The position numbers and the translations under genes were made by a program. A DNA stretch of 64,000 nt from Arenibacterium halophilum (lineage in GTDB: Bacteria; Pseudomonadota; Alphaproteobacteria; Rhodobacterales; Rhodobacteraceae), in contig NZ_VCPC01000002.1 of the NCBI RefSeq assembly GCF_005938225.1, positions 124,001 to 188,000 on the forward strand. The letters run 5' to 3'. How positions within the stretch are numbered: the first letter of the stretch is position 1; each line of letters begins with the position of its first letter. Shown here one piece after another: positions 1 through 7,833 of this stretch. The notes beneath the pieces were generated by a model. The model ran no database searches, was not told where the DNA came from, and saw nothing but the letters and a program-made list of their open reading frames with translations.

Positions 1-651
1 GTGCTGTGCGATCTGCCGTCGGAATCGCCCAAGGACCGTGCCGCCACGTTGGGCGACAATGCCATAGGGGCCGAGTGCGACGTGACCGATGCCGCGTCCT
101 GCGCGGCGGCGGTGCAGGCGGCGATGACGGCCTGGGGCCGCGTCGATTGCGTGGTGAACAACGCCGGGCTGACCCAGCGCCGCAAGGTGGCCGAGGTGAC
201 GCCCGAGGATTACGACCTTGTCACCAACGTGGTGCTGCGCGGCACCCTGCTGATGACTCAGGCGGCGCTGCCGCATCTGTCGCGCGATGGGTCCGGTTCC
301 ATCGTCAACGTGTCGTCCCTGTCGGCGTTGCAGGGTGGCGGCATCTTTGGCGGGCCGCACTACTGCGCGGCCAAGGCCGGGGTGTTGGGGCTGACGCGCG
401 CCATGGCCAAGGAATTCGGCCCCGACGGCATTCGCGCCAATGCCATCGCGCCGGGGCTGATCATGACCGATTTCTCGCGCCGGGGCCCCTCGGCCGATCC
501 GGGCAAGATCGAGGCCGCCAAGTCCTATCCGCTGGGCCGTCCCGGCGCGCCCGAGGATATTGCCAATGCCGCGCTTTACCTCGCCTCGGACCTGGCAAGC
601 TATGTCACCGGGGTCACGCTCAGCGTGAACGGCGGATCCTTCATCGCCTGA
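1..651 (+). CDS. Short-chain dehydrogenase/reductase, 5' truncated by window edge
   Basis: NAD(P)-dependent oxidoreductase of the classical (FabG-like) SDR superfamily. The frame is open from base 1, so the GTG there is not a credible start. The N-terminal TGxxxGIG cofactor loop lies outside the window, and about 35 of the usual 250 residues are missing. What remains shows NNAG at residues 53-56, the IVNVSS segment with the catalytic Ser region, the Y-x3-K catalytic pair in HYCAAKAG, and the YVTGVTLSVNGG C-terminus typical of the family. The substrate cannot be read. It lies 124 bases upstream of the VOC/aco genes on the same strand, and an inverted repeat sits between them. Confidence 0.9.
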   Translation: MLCDLPSESPKDRAATLGDNAIGAECDVTDAASCAAAVQAAMTAWGRVDCVVNNAGLTQRRKVAEVTPEDYDLVTNVVLRGTLLMTQAALPHLSRDGSGSIVNVSSLSALQGGGIFGGPHYCAAKAGVLGLTRAMAKEFGPDGIRANAIAPGLIMTDFSRRGPSADPGKIEAAKSYPLGRPGAPEDIANAALYLASDLASYVTGVTLSVNGGSFIA

Positions 652-685
652 GCGCGGCGCGTTTCGCGCATGAAACAGCCTCATG

Positions 686-713
686 CCGCAAATGAGCGAG
701 CCATCATTTGCGG
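686..713. promoter_or_regulatory. Perfect 10-bp inverted repeat between SDR and aco genes
   Basis: CCGCAAATGA (686-695) and TCATTTGCGG (704-713) are perfect complements around an 8-base spacer. No T-tract follows, so it is either an operator or a 3'-end stabilising hairpin for the upstream SDR transcript. A smaller repeat, TTTCA-GAT-TGAAA, lies at 740-752, just upstream of the AAGGAG ribosome site of the VOC gene. No -35/-10 pair was convincing here. Confidence 0.4.
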
Positions 714-775
714 TGTGACCCCGCTCTCCGGCATCACTGTTTCAGATTGAAAAGAAACGAAAAAGGAGCGCGCGG

Positions 776-1297
776 ATGAGCCGGATTTTCGGCCCGGTGC
801 GGCAGCTGGGCTATGTTGTCCACGATATCGAGGCCGCGATGGCCCATTGGACGGGCACGCTGGGCATCGGGCCCTTCTACCTGTTCCGGGATGTGCGGAT
901 CGAGGATTTCGAATACCGCGGCACGCCGCAGCCGGTGCAGCTGAAGATCGCGATGGCCAACGACGGCGACATGCAGGTCGAACTGATCGAACAGATCAAC
1001 GATGTGCCCTCGGGCTACCTCGATCATCTGCACGACCATGGGCAGGTGCTGCACCATACCTCTGCCTGGACCACGGATTTCGATGCCGCGATGGCGCGCA
1101 TCCTGAAGGCGGGGCACCGGGTGCTGCAATCGGGGCGGATCGGCGACAACCGGCTGGCCTATTTCGAAACGCAAGGCGCCTATGGCTCCACCACGATGGA
1201 GCTTTACGACGTGTCGGGCCGCGCCACGCGGCTGAACGACAAGCTGCGGCAGGCCGCCCGCGACTGGGACGGCAGCGACCCGGTCATCCGGTTTTAG
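776..1297 (+). CDS. VOC (glyoxalase/bleomycin-resistance) family protein
   Basis: A 173-residue vicinal-oxygen-chelate fold protein. Residues 1-25 (QLGYVVHDIEAAMAHW) and about 95-160 (HHTSAWTTDFDAAMARIL, then YFETQGAYGSTTMELYD) are the two beta-alpha-beta-beta-beta modules, with plausible metal ligands H92/H93 and the E of MELYD. VOC members include lyases, isomerases and dioxygenases, so the reaction cannot be named. The start is supported by AAGGAG seven bases upstream. It sits 15 bases before acoC with the same orientation, so it is probably the first gene of the aco operon. It could handle a reactive carbonyl such as diacetyl or a hydroxy-ketone, but that is inference. Confidence 0.8.
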   Translation: MSRIFGPVRQLGYVVHDIEAAMAHWTGTLGIGPFYLFRDVRIEDFEYRGTPQPVQLKIAMANDGDMQVELIEQINDVPSGYLDHLHDHGQVLHHTSAWTTDFDAAMARILKAGHRVLQSGRIGDNRLAYFETQGAYGSTTMELYDVSGRATRLNDKLRQAARDWDGSDPVIRF

Positions 1298-1312
1298 ACA
1301 CAGGAGAGAACG

Positions 1313-2413
1313 ATGGCCATCAAGGCGATCCGCATGCCCAAATGGGGTCTTGCGATGGAAGAAGGCACGATCATCGACTGGCTGATTGCCGAAGGCGATG
1401 CCGTGGCCGAGGGCGACGAGATCCTCGAGATTGAAACCACCAAGATCACCAATGTGCTCGAGGCGACGAACGCCGGCCAGCTGGCCCGCATCGTCGCCCG
1501 GACGGGCGAGGTGATGCCCGTGGGCGCGATCATCGGCGTGCTGACCGAGGGCGAGGTGAGCGAGGGAGAGGTCGATGCCTTCCTGGCCGACAGCCCGGCG
1601 GTCGAAGTCGCCGCCGAGGACGACGAAGACGACACCGCACTGGCGTTGCAAACCGTCACCGTGAACGGGCGACGCATGAACGTGGCGCAGGCCGGGTCCG
1701 GGCGCGCGGTGGTTCTGCTGCATGGGTTTTCGGGCGATCACGGCAACTGGCTGTTCGCCATCGAGGATCTGAAAGGCGCGGCGCGGGTGATCGCGCCCGA
1801 TCTGCCGGGGCATGGCGCCTCGGAAAAGGATGTGGGCGACGGCTCGCTTGCCACCCTGGCCGATACGGTCGCCGCGATGCTGACCGGGATGGAGGTGTCG
1901 GACGCCATTGTCGTGGGGCATTCGCTGGGCGCGGCGGTTGCGATGCGGCTGGCGCTGGATCACCCCGCGCTGGTCGGGCAACTGGCGCTGGTCTGCCCGG
2001 CGGGTCTGCCCGGTGGGGTGGTGAATGACGATTTCCTGTCGGGGATCGTGCGTGCCGAAAAGGCGCGCGATGTGAAAAAGGCGCTGCAACTGCTGGTGCG
2101 CGACCCCGCGACTGTCAGCCGCGACATGGTCGACGGCGTGACCCGCGCGATCCGGCTGGACGGGGCGCAGGCCGCGCTGGGCGTGCTGCGCGACCGGATG
2201 CTGGACGGCGCCGATTTCGCCGCGCTGCACGGCGCGCTGGATGCGCTGCCGCCTGTCACGCTGATTGCCAGCCGCAACGACACCATCGTCGGTGCGCCCG
2301 ATGTCGCCGCGTTGCCCGATGGCTGGGCCGTGCACTGGCTGGATGACGCGGGGCACCTGCCGCATCTCGAAACCGCGGCAGAGGTCAACGCCCTGCTGCG
2401 CGCCCTGATCTGA
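1313..2413 (+). CDS. acoC: Acetoin dehydrogenase E2-like subunit: lipoyl domain plus alpha/beta-hydrolase
   Basis: A 366-residue protein resembling AcoC. The N-terminal biotinyl/lipoyl domain (about 1-80) carries the lipoylation site EIETTKITN with Lys44. An acidic linker (about 98-108) follows. The alpha/beta-hydrolase domain (about 115-366) has LLHGFSGD as the oxyanion loop, GHSLGA with nucleophile Ser204, and a C-terminal GHLPHLE histidine. This lipoyl-hydrolase architecture, in place of the usual E2 catalytic domain, is diagnostic of acetoin-cleaving complexes. An AGGAGAG ribosome site precedes the ATG, and it is followed 9 bases later by E1 alpha. No E3 (lipoamide dehydrogenase) gene is in the window, so one must be supplied from elsewhere. 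Confidence 0.92.
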   Translation: MAIKAIRMPKWGLAMEEGTIIDWLIAEGDAVAEGDEILEIETTKITNVLEATNAGQLARIVARTGEVMPVGAIIGVLTEGEVSEGEVDAFLADSPAVEVAAEDDEDDTALALQTVTVNGRRMNVAQAGSGRAVVLLHGFSGDHGNWLFAIEDLKGAARVIAPDLPGHGASEKDVGDGSLATLADTVAAMLTGMEVSDAIVVGHSLGAAVAMRLALDHPALVGQLALVCPAGLPGGVVNDDFLSGIVRAEKARDVKKALQLLVRDPATVSRDMVDGVTRAIRLDGAQAALGVLRDRMLDGADFAALHGALDALPPVTLIASRNDTIVGAPDVAALPDGWAVHWLDDAGHLPHLETAAEVNALLRALI

Positions 2414-2422
2414 GGAGAGACC

Positions 2423-3388
2423 ATGCAACTGAGCCGAGACGAGCTGAAACGGGCCTATACCTCGATGTATGCGATCCGCGCGTTCGAGGAACGGGTGGAA
2501 AAGGAATTTGCCGATGGCACCATCCCCGGGTTTGCCCATGTGTATCTGGGGCAGGAAGCCTCGGGCGTGGGGGTGTGTTTCGATCTGACCGACGAGGACC
2601 AGATCGGGTCGACCCATCGCGGCCACGGGCATTGCATCGCCAAGGGCTGTGAAATCGAGGGCATGTTTCTTGAGATCATGGGTCGCGATGGCGGCATCTG
2701 TGGCGGCAAGGGCGGGTCGATGCACATTGCCGATATGGACAAGGGCATGTTGGGTGCCAATGCCATCGTGGGGGGCAGCCCGCCCATCGCGGTGGGCGCC
2801 GCGCTGACGCAGAAACTGCGCGGCACGGATCGCGTGGCGGTGGCGTTTTCGGGCGATGGCGCGTCGAATCAGGGCACCACGCTCGAGGCGATGAACATGG
2901 CCGTCATCCTCAAGGTGCCGATGATCTTTGTCTTTGAAAACAACGGCTATGGCGAATTCACCGCGTCTGAATACTCGGTCGGTGCGCCGTCGCTGTCCGA
3001 TCGCGCGGCGGCCTTCGGGATGCCCGCGCAATGCGTGGACGGGGGCGATTTCTTTGCCGTGCACGCGGCCATGCGCGAGGCGCTGGCCCATGTGCGCGCG
3101 GGCAAGGGGCCCTATACGCTGGAAACCCGCTGTTCGCGGTTCCTGGGGCATTTCGTGGGCGACCCCCAGAAATACCGCAGCCCCGAGGAACTGGCGCAGG
3201 CGCGCGCCAACGACCCGATCCAACGCTTCCGCGACAAGGTGACGACGGCCGCCCTGCTGGACATATCCGAGCTGGACGAGATCGAGCAGCAGATCCGCGC
3301 GCGGGTCGAGGCGGCGGCAGCAGCGGCACGGGCCGCGCCGATGCCCGCGCTCGAGACGCTCGAAACCGATGTTTACGTGACATACTGA
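2423..3388 (+). CDS. acoA: Thiamine-diphosphate dehydrogenase E1 component, alpha subunit (AcoA-like)
   Basis: A 321-residue E1 alpha subunit of a 2-oxoacid/acetoin dehydrogenase. It has HRGHGHCIAKG, the GGKGGSMHI loop, and the ThDP/Mg2+ motif GDGASNQG running about 30 residues on to FENN. With AcoB it would form the heterotetramer that decarboxylates or cleaves the substrate and passes the acyl group to the lipoyl arm of AcoC. The neighbouring AcoC-type lipoyl-hydrolase points to acetoin rather than pyruvate or branched-chain 2-oxoacids. GGAGAG lies just before the ATG. Spacing of 9 bases upstream and 10 downstream implies one operon. Confidence 0.92.
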   Translation: MQLSRDELKRAYTSMYAIRAFEERVEKEFADGTIPGFAHVYLGQEASGVGVCFDLTDEDQIGSTHRGHGHCIAKGCEIEGMFLEIMGRDGGICGGKGGSMHIADMDKGMLGANAIVGGSPPIAVGAALTQKLRGTDRVAVAFSGDGASNQGTTLEAMNMAVILKVPMIFVFENNGYGEFTASEYSVGAPSLSDRAAAFGMPAQCVDGGDFFAVHAAMREALAHVRAGKGPYTLETRCSRFLGHFVGDPQKYRSPEELAQARANDPIQRFRDKVTTAALLDISELDEIEQQIRARVEAAAAAARAAPMPALETLETDVYVTY

Positions 3389-3398
3389 AAGAGCTGAC

Positions 3399-4400
3399 AT
3401 GGCCAGAATATCCTACCGCAAGGCGGTCAATCAGGCGCTGGACCAAGAAATGACCCGCGACGCCAGCGTGATCCTCATGGGGATCGACGTGGGTGGCGGC
3501 TCGGGCGGGTCGGGCGATGTCGGCTCGGTCGGGGGCGTGATGGGGGTGACCAAGGGGCTTTACCCCAAGTACGGTCCCAACCGGGTGATCGACACGCCGA
3601 TTTCCGAGAGTGCCATCATCGGCGCGGCCGCAGGCGCGGCGGTGACGGGGATGCGCCCAGTGGCCGAGCTGATGTTCGTCGATTTCATCGGCGTCTGTCT
3701 TGACCAGATCTACAACCAGGCGGCCAAGTTCCGATACATGTTCGGAGGCAAGGCGCGCACGCCGCTGGTGATCCGCACGATGGGCGGGGCAGGAATGCGG
3801 GCCGGGGCCCAGCACAGCCAGAACCTGCACCCGATCCTGACGATGATCCCGGGGCTGAAGGTGGTAATGCCGTCGAACCCCTATGATGCCAAGGGCCTGC
3901 TGATCCGCGCGATCCGCGACGACGACCCGGTGGTGTTCCTGGAATCCAAGGCGCTGTACGACATGAAGGGCGAAGTGCCGGAAGAAGCCTATGAAATCCC
4001 CTTTGGCGAGGCGAATTTCCTGCGCGACGGGGGCGATGCCACCATCGTCGCCTTTGGCGCGATGGTGCCGCGCGCGATGCAGGCCGCCGACCGGCTGGCC
4101 AAGGACGGCATTCGCGTCACCGTGATCGACCCGCGCACCACCTCTCCGCTGGATGAAGAGGCGATTCTGGACAGCGTCGATGAAACCGGGCGGCTGGTGG
4201 TGGTGGATGAAAGCCCGCCGCGCTGCTCGCTGGCCGCCGATGTGGCCGCGCTGGTCGCCTCGCAGGCGTTCGACGCGCTGAAGGCGCCGGTGGGCATGGT
4301 GACCTGCCCGCACACGCCGGTGCCGTTCGCGCCGAACCTTGAAGATGCCTATATGCCCAGCGCCGAAAAGATCGAGGCCGCCGTGCGCAAGACGCTCTGA
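3399..4400 (+). CDS. acoB: Thiamine-diphosphate dehydrogenase E1 component, beta subunit (AcoB-like)
   Basis: A 333-residue transketolase-like E1 beta subunit. It has the DTPISESAIIGAAAGAA segment holding the conserved Glu that activates ThDP, then AELMFVDF, the GAQHSQNLH loop and the C-terminal transketolase domain (VIDPRTTSPLDEEAI). It pairs with AcoA as the second half of the E1 active site. It is the last gene of the operon: a strong intrinsic terminator starts 33 bases after its stop, and the following TRAP genes converge on it. Confidence 0.92.
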   Translation: MARISYRKAVNQALDQEMTRDASVILMGIDVGGGSGGSGDVGSVGGVMGVTKGLYPKYGPNRVIDTPISESAIIGAAAGAAVTGMRPVAELMFVDFIGVCLDQIYNQAAKFRYMFGGKARTPLVIRTMGGAGMRAGAQHSQNLHPILTMIPGLKVVMPSNPYDAKGLLIRAIRDDDPVVFLESKALYDMKGEVPEEAYEIPFGEANFLRDGGDATIVAFGAMVPRAMQAADRLAKDGIRVTVIDPRTTSPLDEEAILDSVDETGRLVVVDESPPRCSLAADVAALVASQAFDALKAPVGMVTCPHTPVPFAPNLEDAYMPSAEKIEAAVRKTL

Positions 4401-4432
4401 TCCGGCGATCCTCCCAAGGACCGGACACAGCA

Positions 4433-4469
4433 AGACCCCGCCGGGTTCCTCCCCGGCGGGGTCTTTTTT
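4433..4469 (+). terminator. Intrinsic terminator of the aco operon
   Basis: A perfect 13-bp GC-rich stem (4433-4445 with 4452-4464), a 6-base loop and a run of six T (4464-4469). It lies between convergent acoB and dctM. On the minus strand the stem is preceded by a run of A, so it may also end transcripts coming from dctM. Confidence 0.93.
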
Positions 4470-4517
4470 ATCTCGGATGGGGGAAGGAGAGGCAGCGGCG
4501 GACCGCTGCCAACCCGG

Positions 4518-5819
4518 TCAGATCAGGATCAGCGCGATGTCGTTGAAGGCGATCAGCAGCGCGATGATCAGCACCTCGACCAGAACAAACGGGATCGCGC
4601 CCTTGAACGCCTGCATCACGTCGATCTCGGGCACCGTGTTCTTGACCACGAAGATGTTCAGCCCAACAGGCGGCGTGATGGCCCCGATCTCGGCGCATTT
4701 GGTGACAAGGATCCCGAACAGCACCGGGTGAATGCCTGCATCGAGAACCACCGGAAAGATGATCGGCAGAGTCAGCAGCATCATGGTGATGGCATCGACA
4801 AAGAAGCCAAGGAACAGGTAGGGCAGCAGCAGAAGCAGCGTCAGCTGCCACACCGGCAGGTCGAACTGCGTCAGCCACAGCGTCAGCTGTTGCGGCACCT
4901 GCGTCGTCGTCAGCGCAAGGCCGAAGAACCCCGCCCCGATGATCAGCAGGAACACGCTGGAGGTGGTCACTCCGGTGTCGACCAGCCCGCGCCAGATGAT
5001 CGCGCGCCGGTCGCCGCCGCGTACCAGCACGATCAGCACGGCCCCCGCGGCGCCAAAGGCGGCGGCCTCGGTCGCGGTGCCGATGCCAAGATAGATGGTG
5101 CCCATCACGATCAGGAACAGCAGCAGGATTTCCCAGCTGTCGAGCGCGGCGCGCGCCTTGGCGCGCAGGCTGGTGCCCTGGCCGCGCGTGTCGGGCCCGG
5201 CGCCCGGCACAAGCTTGACCCAGCCGAACAGCATGATGGCATACAGAACCGCCGTCAGAACCCCCGGCACGATCCCGGCCAGGAACAGGTCGGGGACAGA
5301 GGTTTCCGTGGCAATCGCATAAACGATCAACAGCCCCGAGGGCGGGATCAGCACGCCCAGCGTCCCGGCGGCGGCCACGCTTCCGGCGGCGATGGCCTGC
5401 GAATACCCCTCGCGCAGCATGCGCGGCACGGCGACCTGCGCCACCGTGGCGGATGTCGCAAGGCTCGACCCGGACACGGCGGCAAAGCCCGCGCAGGCAA
5501 AGACGGTCGAAATCGCCATGCCGCCCGGCAGGGCGCCCACCCAGACGCGCGCGCTGTCAAAGGCGCGATGCGCGATGCCGGCGGAAAAGCTCATATGCCC
5601 CATGAACAGGAACAGCGGCAGCACCACATAGGCCAGATTGGCCGAGGCCGAATAGGGAAAGGTCGAGACAAGGAATTCGGTCGCGATCCACGGCCGGGTC
5701 AGCATCAGGCCGATCAGCCCGGCGGTCAGCAGCGAATAGGCAATCGGAATGCCGATCACCAGCAGGACAAGCATCCCGCCCAGAAGGCCGAAGCCAAGTG
5801 CAAGGTCTACGGATTGCAT
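4518..5819 (-). CDS. dctM: TRAP transporter large membrane subunit (DctM family)
   Basis: A 433-residue, 12-helix-type inner-membrane permease of the tripartite ATP-independent periplasmic family. It has the DctM features GHMSFSAGIAHRAFD, AAVSGSSLATSATVAQVAVPRM, GTLGVLIPPSGLLIVYAI and the C-terminal EIGAITPPVGLNIFVVK. It couples uptake of a small organic acid to an ion gradient, together with DctQ and the periplasmic DctP encoded upstream. It starts 16 bases after dctQ in the same minus-strand operon. The substrate cannot be inferred from the permease; the neighbouring acetoin genes are on the other strand. Confidence 0.95.
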   Translation of the reverse strand: MQSVDLALGFGLLGGMLVLLVIGIPIAYSLLTAGLIGLMLTRPWIATEFLVSTFPYSASANLAYVVLPLFLFMGHMSFSAGIAHRAFDSARVWVGALPGGMAISTVFACAGFAAVSGSSLATSATVAQVAVPRMLREGYSQAIAAGSVAAAGTLGVLIPPSGLLIVYAIATETSVPDLFLAGIVPGVLTAVLYAIMLFGWVKLVPGAGPDTRGQGTSLRAKARAALDSWEILLLFLIVMGTIYLGIGTATEAAAFGAAGAVLIVLVRGGDRRAIIWRGLVDTGVTTSSVFLLIIGAGFFGLALTTTQVPQQLTLWLTQFDLPVWQLTLLLLLPYLFLGFFVDAITMMLLTLPIIFPVVLDAGIHPVLFGILVTKCAEIGAITPPVGLNIFVVKNTVPEIDVMQAFKGAIPFVLVEVLIIALLIAFNDIALILI

Positions 5820-5835
5820 GGATGGTATTCTTTCT

Positions 5836-6360
5836 TCAAAGCGAGCCGCTGTGATCGGGCAGGCCGGATTTCAGCCTCTCCTGCCCCCAGATGGCCGAGC
5901 CGACGAGGTCCGACAGAATTTGCAACGTCAGAAGGCAAAGCCCGGCGGCAAGAATGATACGCTCGGGCCAGATCGGCCAGGGATGCACCCCGAACGACGT
6001 TTCGCCCATTTCGGTGGCCTCGATGGCATAGGCGGTGGCGAGCCATGCAATCATGCCGATCCCCACCAGAGCGACCGACAAGGACACGATGCGCTGCAGG
6101 TATTTCCAGCGTGGCGACAGCAGATCGGTCAACACGGTGACCTGAAAGTTCGAATCCGTTGCTTGCGCGCCCGCCATGCCCAGAAACACCTTCACGATCA
6201 GCAGCATCACGCTGATCTCGGTCGCCAATGGCAGCGGCGCCGCGAAAAAGGCGCGCCCGATCACATCGGTCAGGATCACCACCATCATCGCCCCGGTCGC
6301 CAACCCGCTGAGCGAACCGACGGCGACGCTAAAGCGTGACATCCAGATAAACAGTTTCAT
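5836..6360 (-). CDS. dctQ: TRAP transporter small membrane subunit (DctQ family)
   Basis: A 174-residue four-helix membrane protein of the DctQ family. It has an early TM segment (MKLFIWMSRFSVAVGSLSGL), DVIGRAFFAAPLPLATEISVMLL (the usual R-x5-PL-x4-E pattern) and two further hydrophobic helices. It docks on DctM. A GGGAGG ribosome site lies 9 bases upstream of the ATG. A hairpin separates it from the binding-protein gene dctP. Confidence 0.93.
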   Translation of the reverse strand: MKLFIWMSRFSVAVGSLSGLATGAMMVVILTDVIGRAFFAAPLPLATEISVMLLIVKVFLGMAGAQATDSNFQVTVLTDLLSPRWKYLQRIVSLSVALVGIGMIAWLATAYAIEATEMGETSFGVHPWPIWPERIILAAGLCLLTLQILSDLVGSAIWGQERLKSGLPDHSGSL

Positions 6361-6402
6361 TTCAGCGGCCTCCCTTGCCTGTCGTGTCCTGCCTCATGCA
6401 AA

Positions 6403-6432
6403 CGGGCCACGGCGTATGACTGCCGTGGCCCG
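6403..6432 (-). promoter_or_regulatory. Intercistronic hairpin between dctP and dctQ (TRAP 1)
   Basis: A perfect 11-bp stem (6403-6413 with 6422-6432) and 8-base loop, with no T-tract, 20 bases after the dctP stop. It probably protects the 3' end of dctP mRNA or partly ends transcription, so the binding protein is made in excess over DctQM. Equivalent hairpins follow all five other binding-protein genes here. Confidence 0.6.
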
Positions 6433-6452
6433 CCCGCCTGCCCGTTGTCAGG

Positions 6453-7553
6453 TCAGTTGCCTGCCTTCATCTTGGCGTAGGTGGCCAGACCGGGGGTATA
6501 GACGGCGTCGGCCTCGTATTTTTCGACCAATTCGACAAACTGATCGTACAGTGCGCCGCCATTCTCTGTCACCTCGGATGCGGTTTCGATGTACTTTTCG
6601 CGCATCACCGGGCCCATGACCTTCTTCCACTCGGCGGCTTCCTCGTCGGTGGATACGATGACCTCGACGTTGGTATCTTCCTCGATCCACTTCTTGGCGG
6701 CGGTGGCGATGGCATCGTTGATTAACTCGACATAGCGGCCCGGTACTTCGGCAGCGACCTCTTCGATCACGGCTTTCTGCTCGTCGCTCAGCTTGTCAAA
6801 GCTTGCCTGGTTGAACGACGCGATCGAGACCGAGTTGATGCCCAGACGGCCCGCGTCCGAGGCATAGGCGACGATCTTCGGCACGCCGTTGTTCACCGCG
6901 CTGTCAAAGGGAGTGTTCGCCATTGCGTCGATGGCCTGACGGTTCACGGCTTCCACCGCGTCGGCAAAGCTCATCGGGACCGGCGAGGCGCCGCCCTTTT
7001 CCACACCCCAGGCGATGGCGGCCACGGCGCGGATGCGCTTGCCATCCATGTCGCTGGGCACGCGCACCGGGAAGCTGCCCCAGATACCGCCATCCGGGAA
7101 GGGCAGGGCCCACATCATCTGCACACCCTGCGAAGTGAATTCGTTCTGCAGGTCGGCGTTGGAGTCGTACAGGTCCTTGAAGGCATAGACGACCGCGTCG
7201 GCCTTTTCGGTGATCCAGGGCAGCACCACGTTCGACAGCGGATAGACCTTGGGGTTGTAGGCCTGCGGCACGCCGGTGGAAAAGTCGATCGCCCCGCGTG
7301 ACAGGCCGGGGTAAAGGTCGGGTGCTTTCATCAGCGACCCGCCGTAGTAGCGTTCAAAGGTGATATCGCCGCCGCTGCGCTCTTCCACCTGATCCATGAA
7401 CCACTTGTCCAGCGTGGTCGCGATCGACCGTTCACTGATATAGCCGGCATAAACCAGCTTGGTCTCGGCCAACGCGGCGCTGGCAAGGCCGGAAAGCGCC
7501 GCGGCTGCCGCAGTTGCGCAAACGATATTGCGGATATTTAGATTGAATTTCAC
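6453..7553 (-). CDS. dctP: TRAP transporter substrate-binding protein (DctP family)
   Basis: A 366-residue periplasmic C4-dicarboxylate-type binding protein. I place the start at GTG 7553, giving a Sec signal peptide (KFNLNIRNIVCATAAAAALSGLASAALA) and a GGAGG ribosome site 5 bases upstream. The frame stays open 35 codons further upstream, but that extension lacks a ribosome site. The mature part has ERYYGGSLMKAPDLYPGLSRGAIDF and the FP..GGIWGSFPVRVPSDMDGKRIR region, where the family's carboxylate-clamp Arg lies. It is the first gene of a dctPQM operon; a candidate promoter lies about 115-140 bases upstream of the start. The ligand is unknown. Confidence 0.93.
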   Translation of the reverse strand: MKFNLNIRNIVCATAAAAALSGLASAALAETKLVYAGYISERSIATTLDKWFMDQVEERSGGDITFERYYGGSLMKAPDLYPGLSRGAIDFSTGVPQAYNPKVYPLSNVVLPWITEKADAVVYAFKDLYDSNADLQNEFTSQGVQMMWALPFPDGGIWGSFPVRVPSDMDGKRIRAVAAIAWGVEKGGASPVPMSFADAVEAVNRQAIDAMANTPFDSAVNNGVPKIVAYASDAGRLGINSVSIASFNQASFDKLSDEQKAVIEEVAAEVPGRYVELINDAIATAAKKWIEEDTNVEVIVSTDEEAAEWKKVMGPVMREKYIETASEVTENGGALYDQFVELVEKYEADAVYTPGLATYAKMKAGN

Positions 7554-7666
7554 TTTGTCCTCCCTTTCCCGGAGCGGTGCGTCCGGGGTTCTCCTGTCGC
7601 GCTTGCGGCGGGCGGTTCTGCCGAATGTCTGCAGAATTCTGCCGCGCAAGCTGCGCATTACTCAAT

Positions 7667-7695
7667 CTTATCACGGCTTTTGCGATTTGTATCAA
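7667..7695 (-). promoter_or_regulatory. Candidate sigma-70 promoter for dctPQM 1
   Basis: On the minus strand TTGATA (7690-7695) is followed after 17 bases by GATAAG (7667-7672), five and four matches to consensus. It lies in the 280-base divergent spacer 7554-7833. Apart from this, the spacer holds only the palindrome at 7800-7819 and no gene I can support. Confidence 0.4.
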
Positions 7696-7799
7696 GTGAA
7701 CTGACTTCAATCCGCGAAACATGCGGGGCTAATGGCGCGTGGTGTTTTTGGGGCGTCTGATGGATTTCGGTTGTCATTGCGCGGGGTGTCGGGGCAAGT

Positions 7800-7819
7800 T
7801 TGTGAAAACGTTTTTACAA
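7800..7819. promoter_or_regulatory. LacI/GalR-type operator palindrome
   Basis: A 20-bp palindrome with one mismatched pair, built around AAAACGTTTT with flanking TGT and ACA. The central CG and A/T-rich half-sites are the pattern bound by LacI/GalR-family repressors. It ends 14 bases before the preferred ATG of the SDR gene, so a bound repressor would block it. No LacI-family gene is in the window. Confidence 0.5.
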
Positions 7820-7833
7820 TGATGAGGGGCGGG

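Noticed and set aside
734-3400. An 888-codon open frame on the minus strand opposite VOC and acoCA
   Set aside because: It mirrors real plus-strand genes with full motifs; the Arg/His-rich composition and lack of any family motif show it is a GC-codon shadow.
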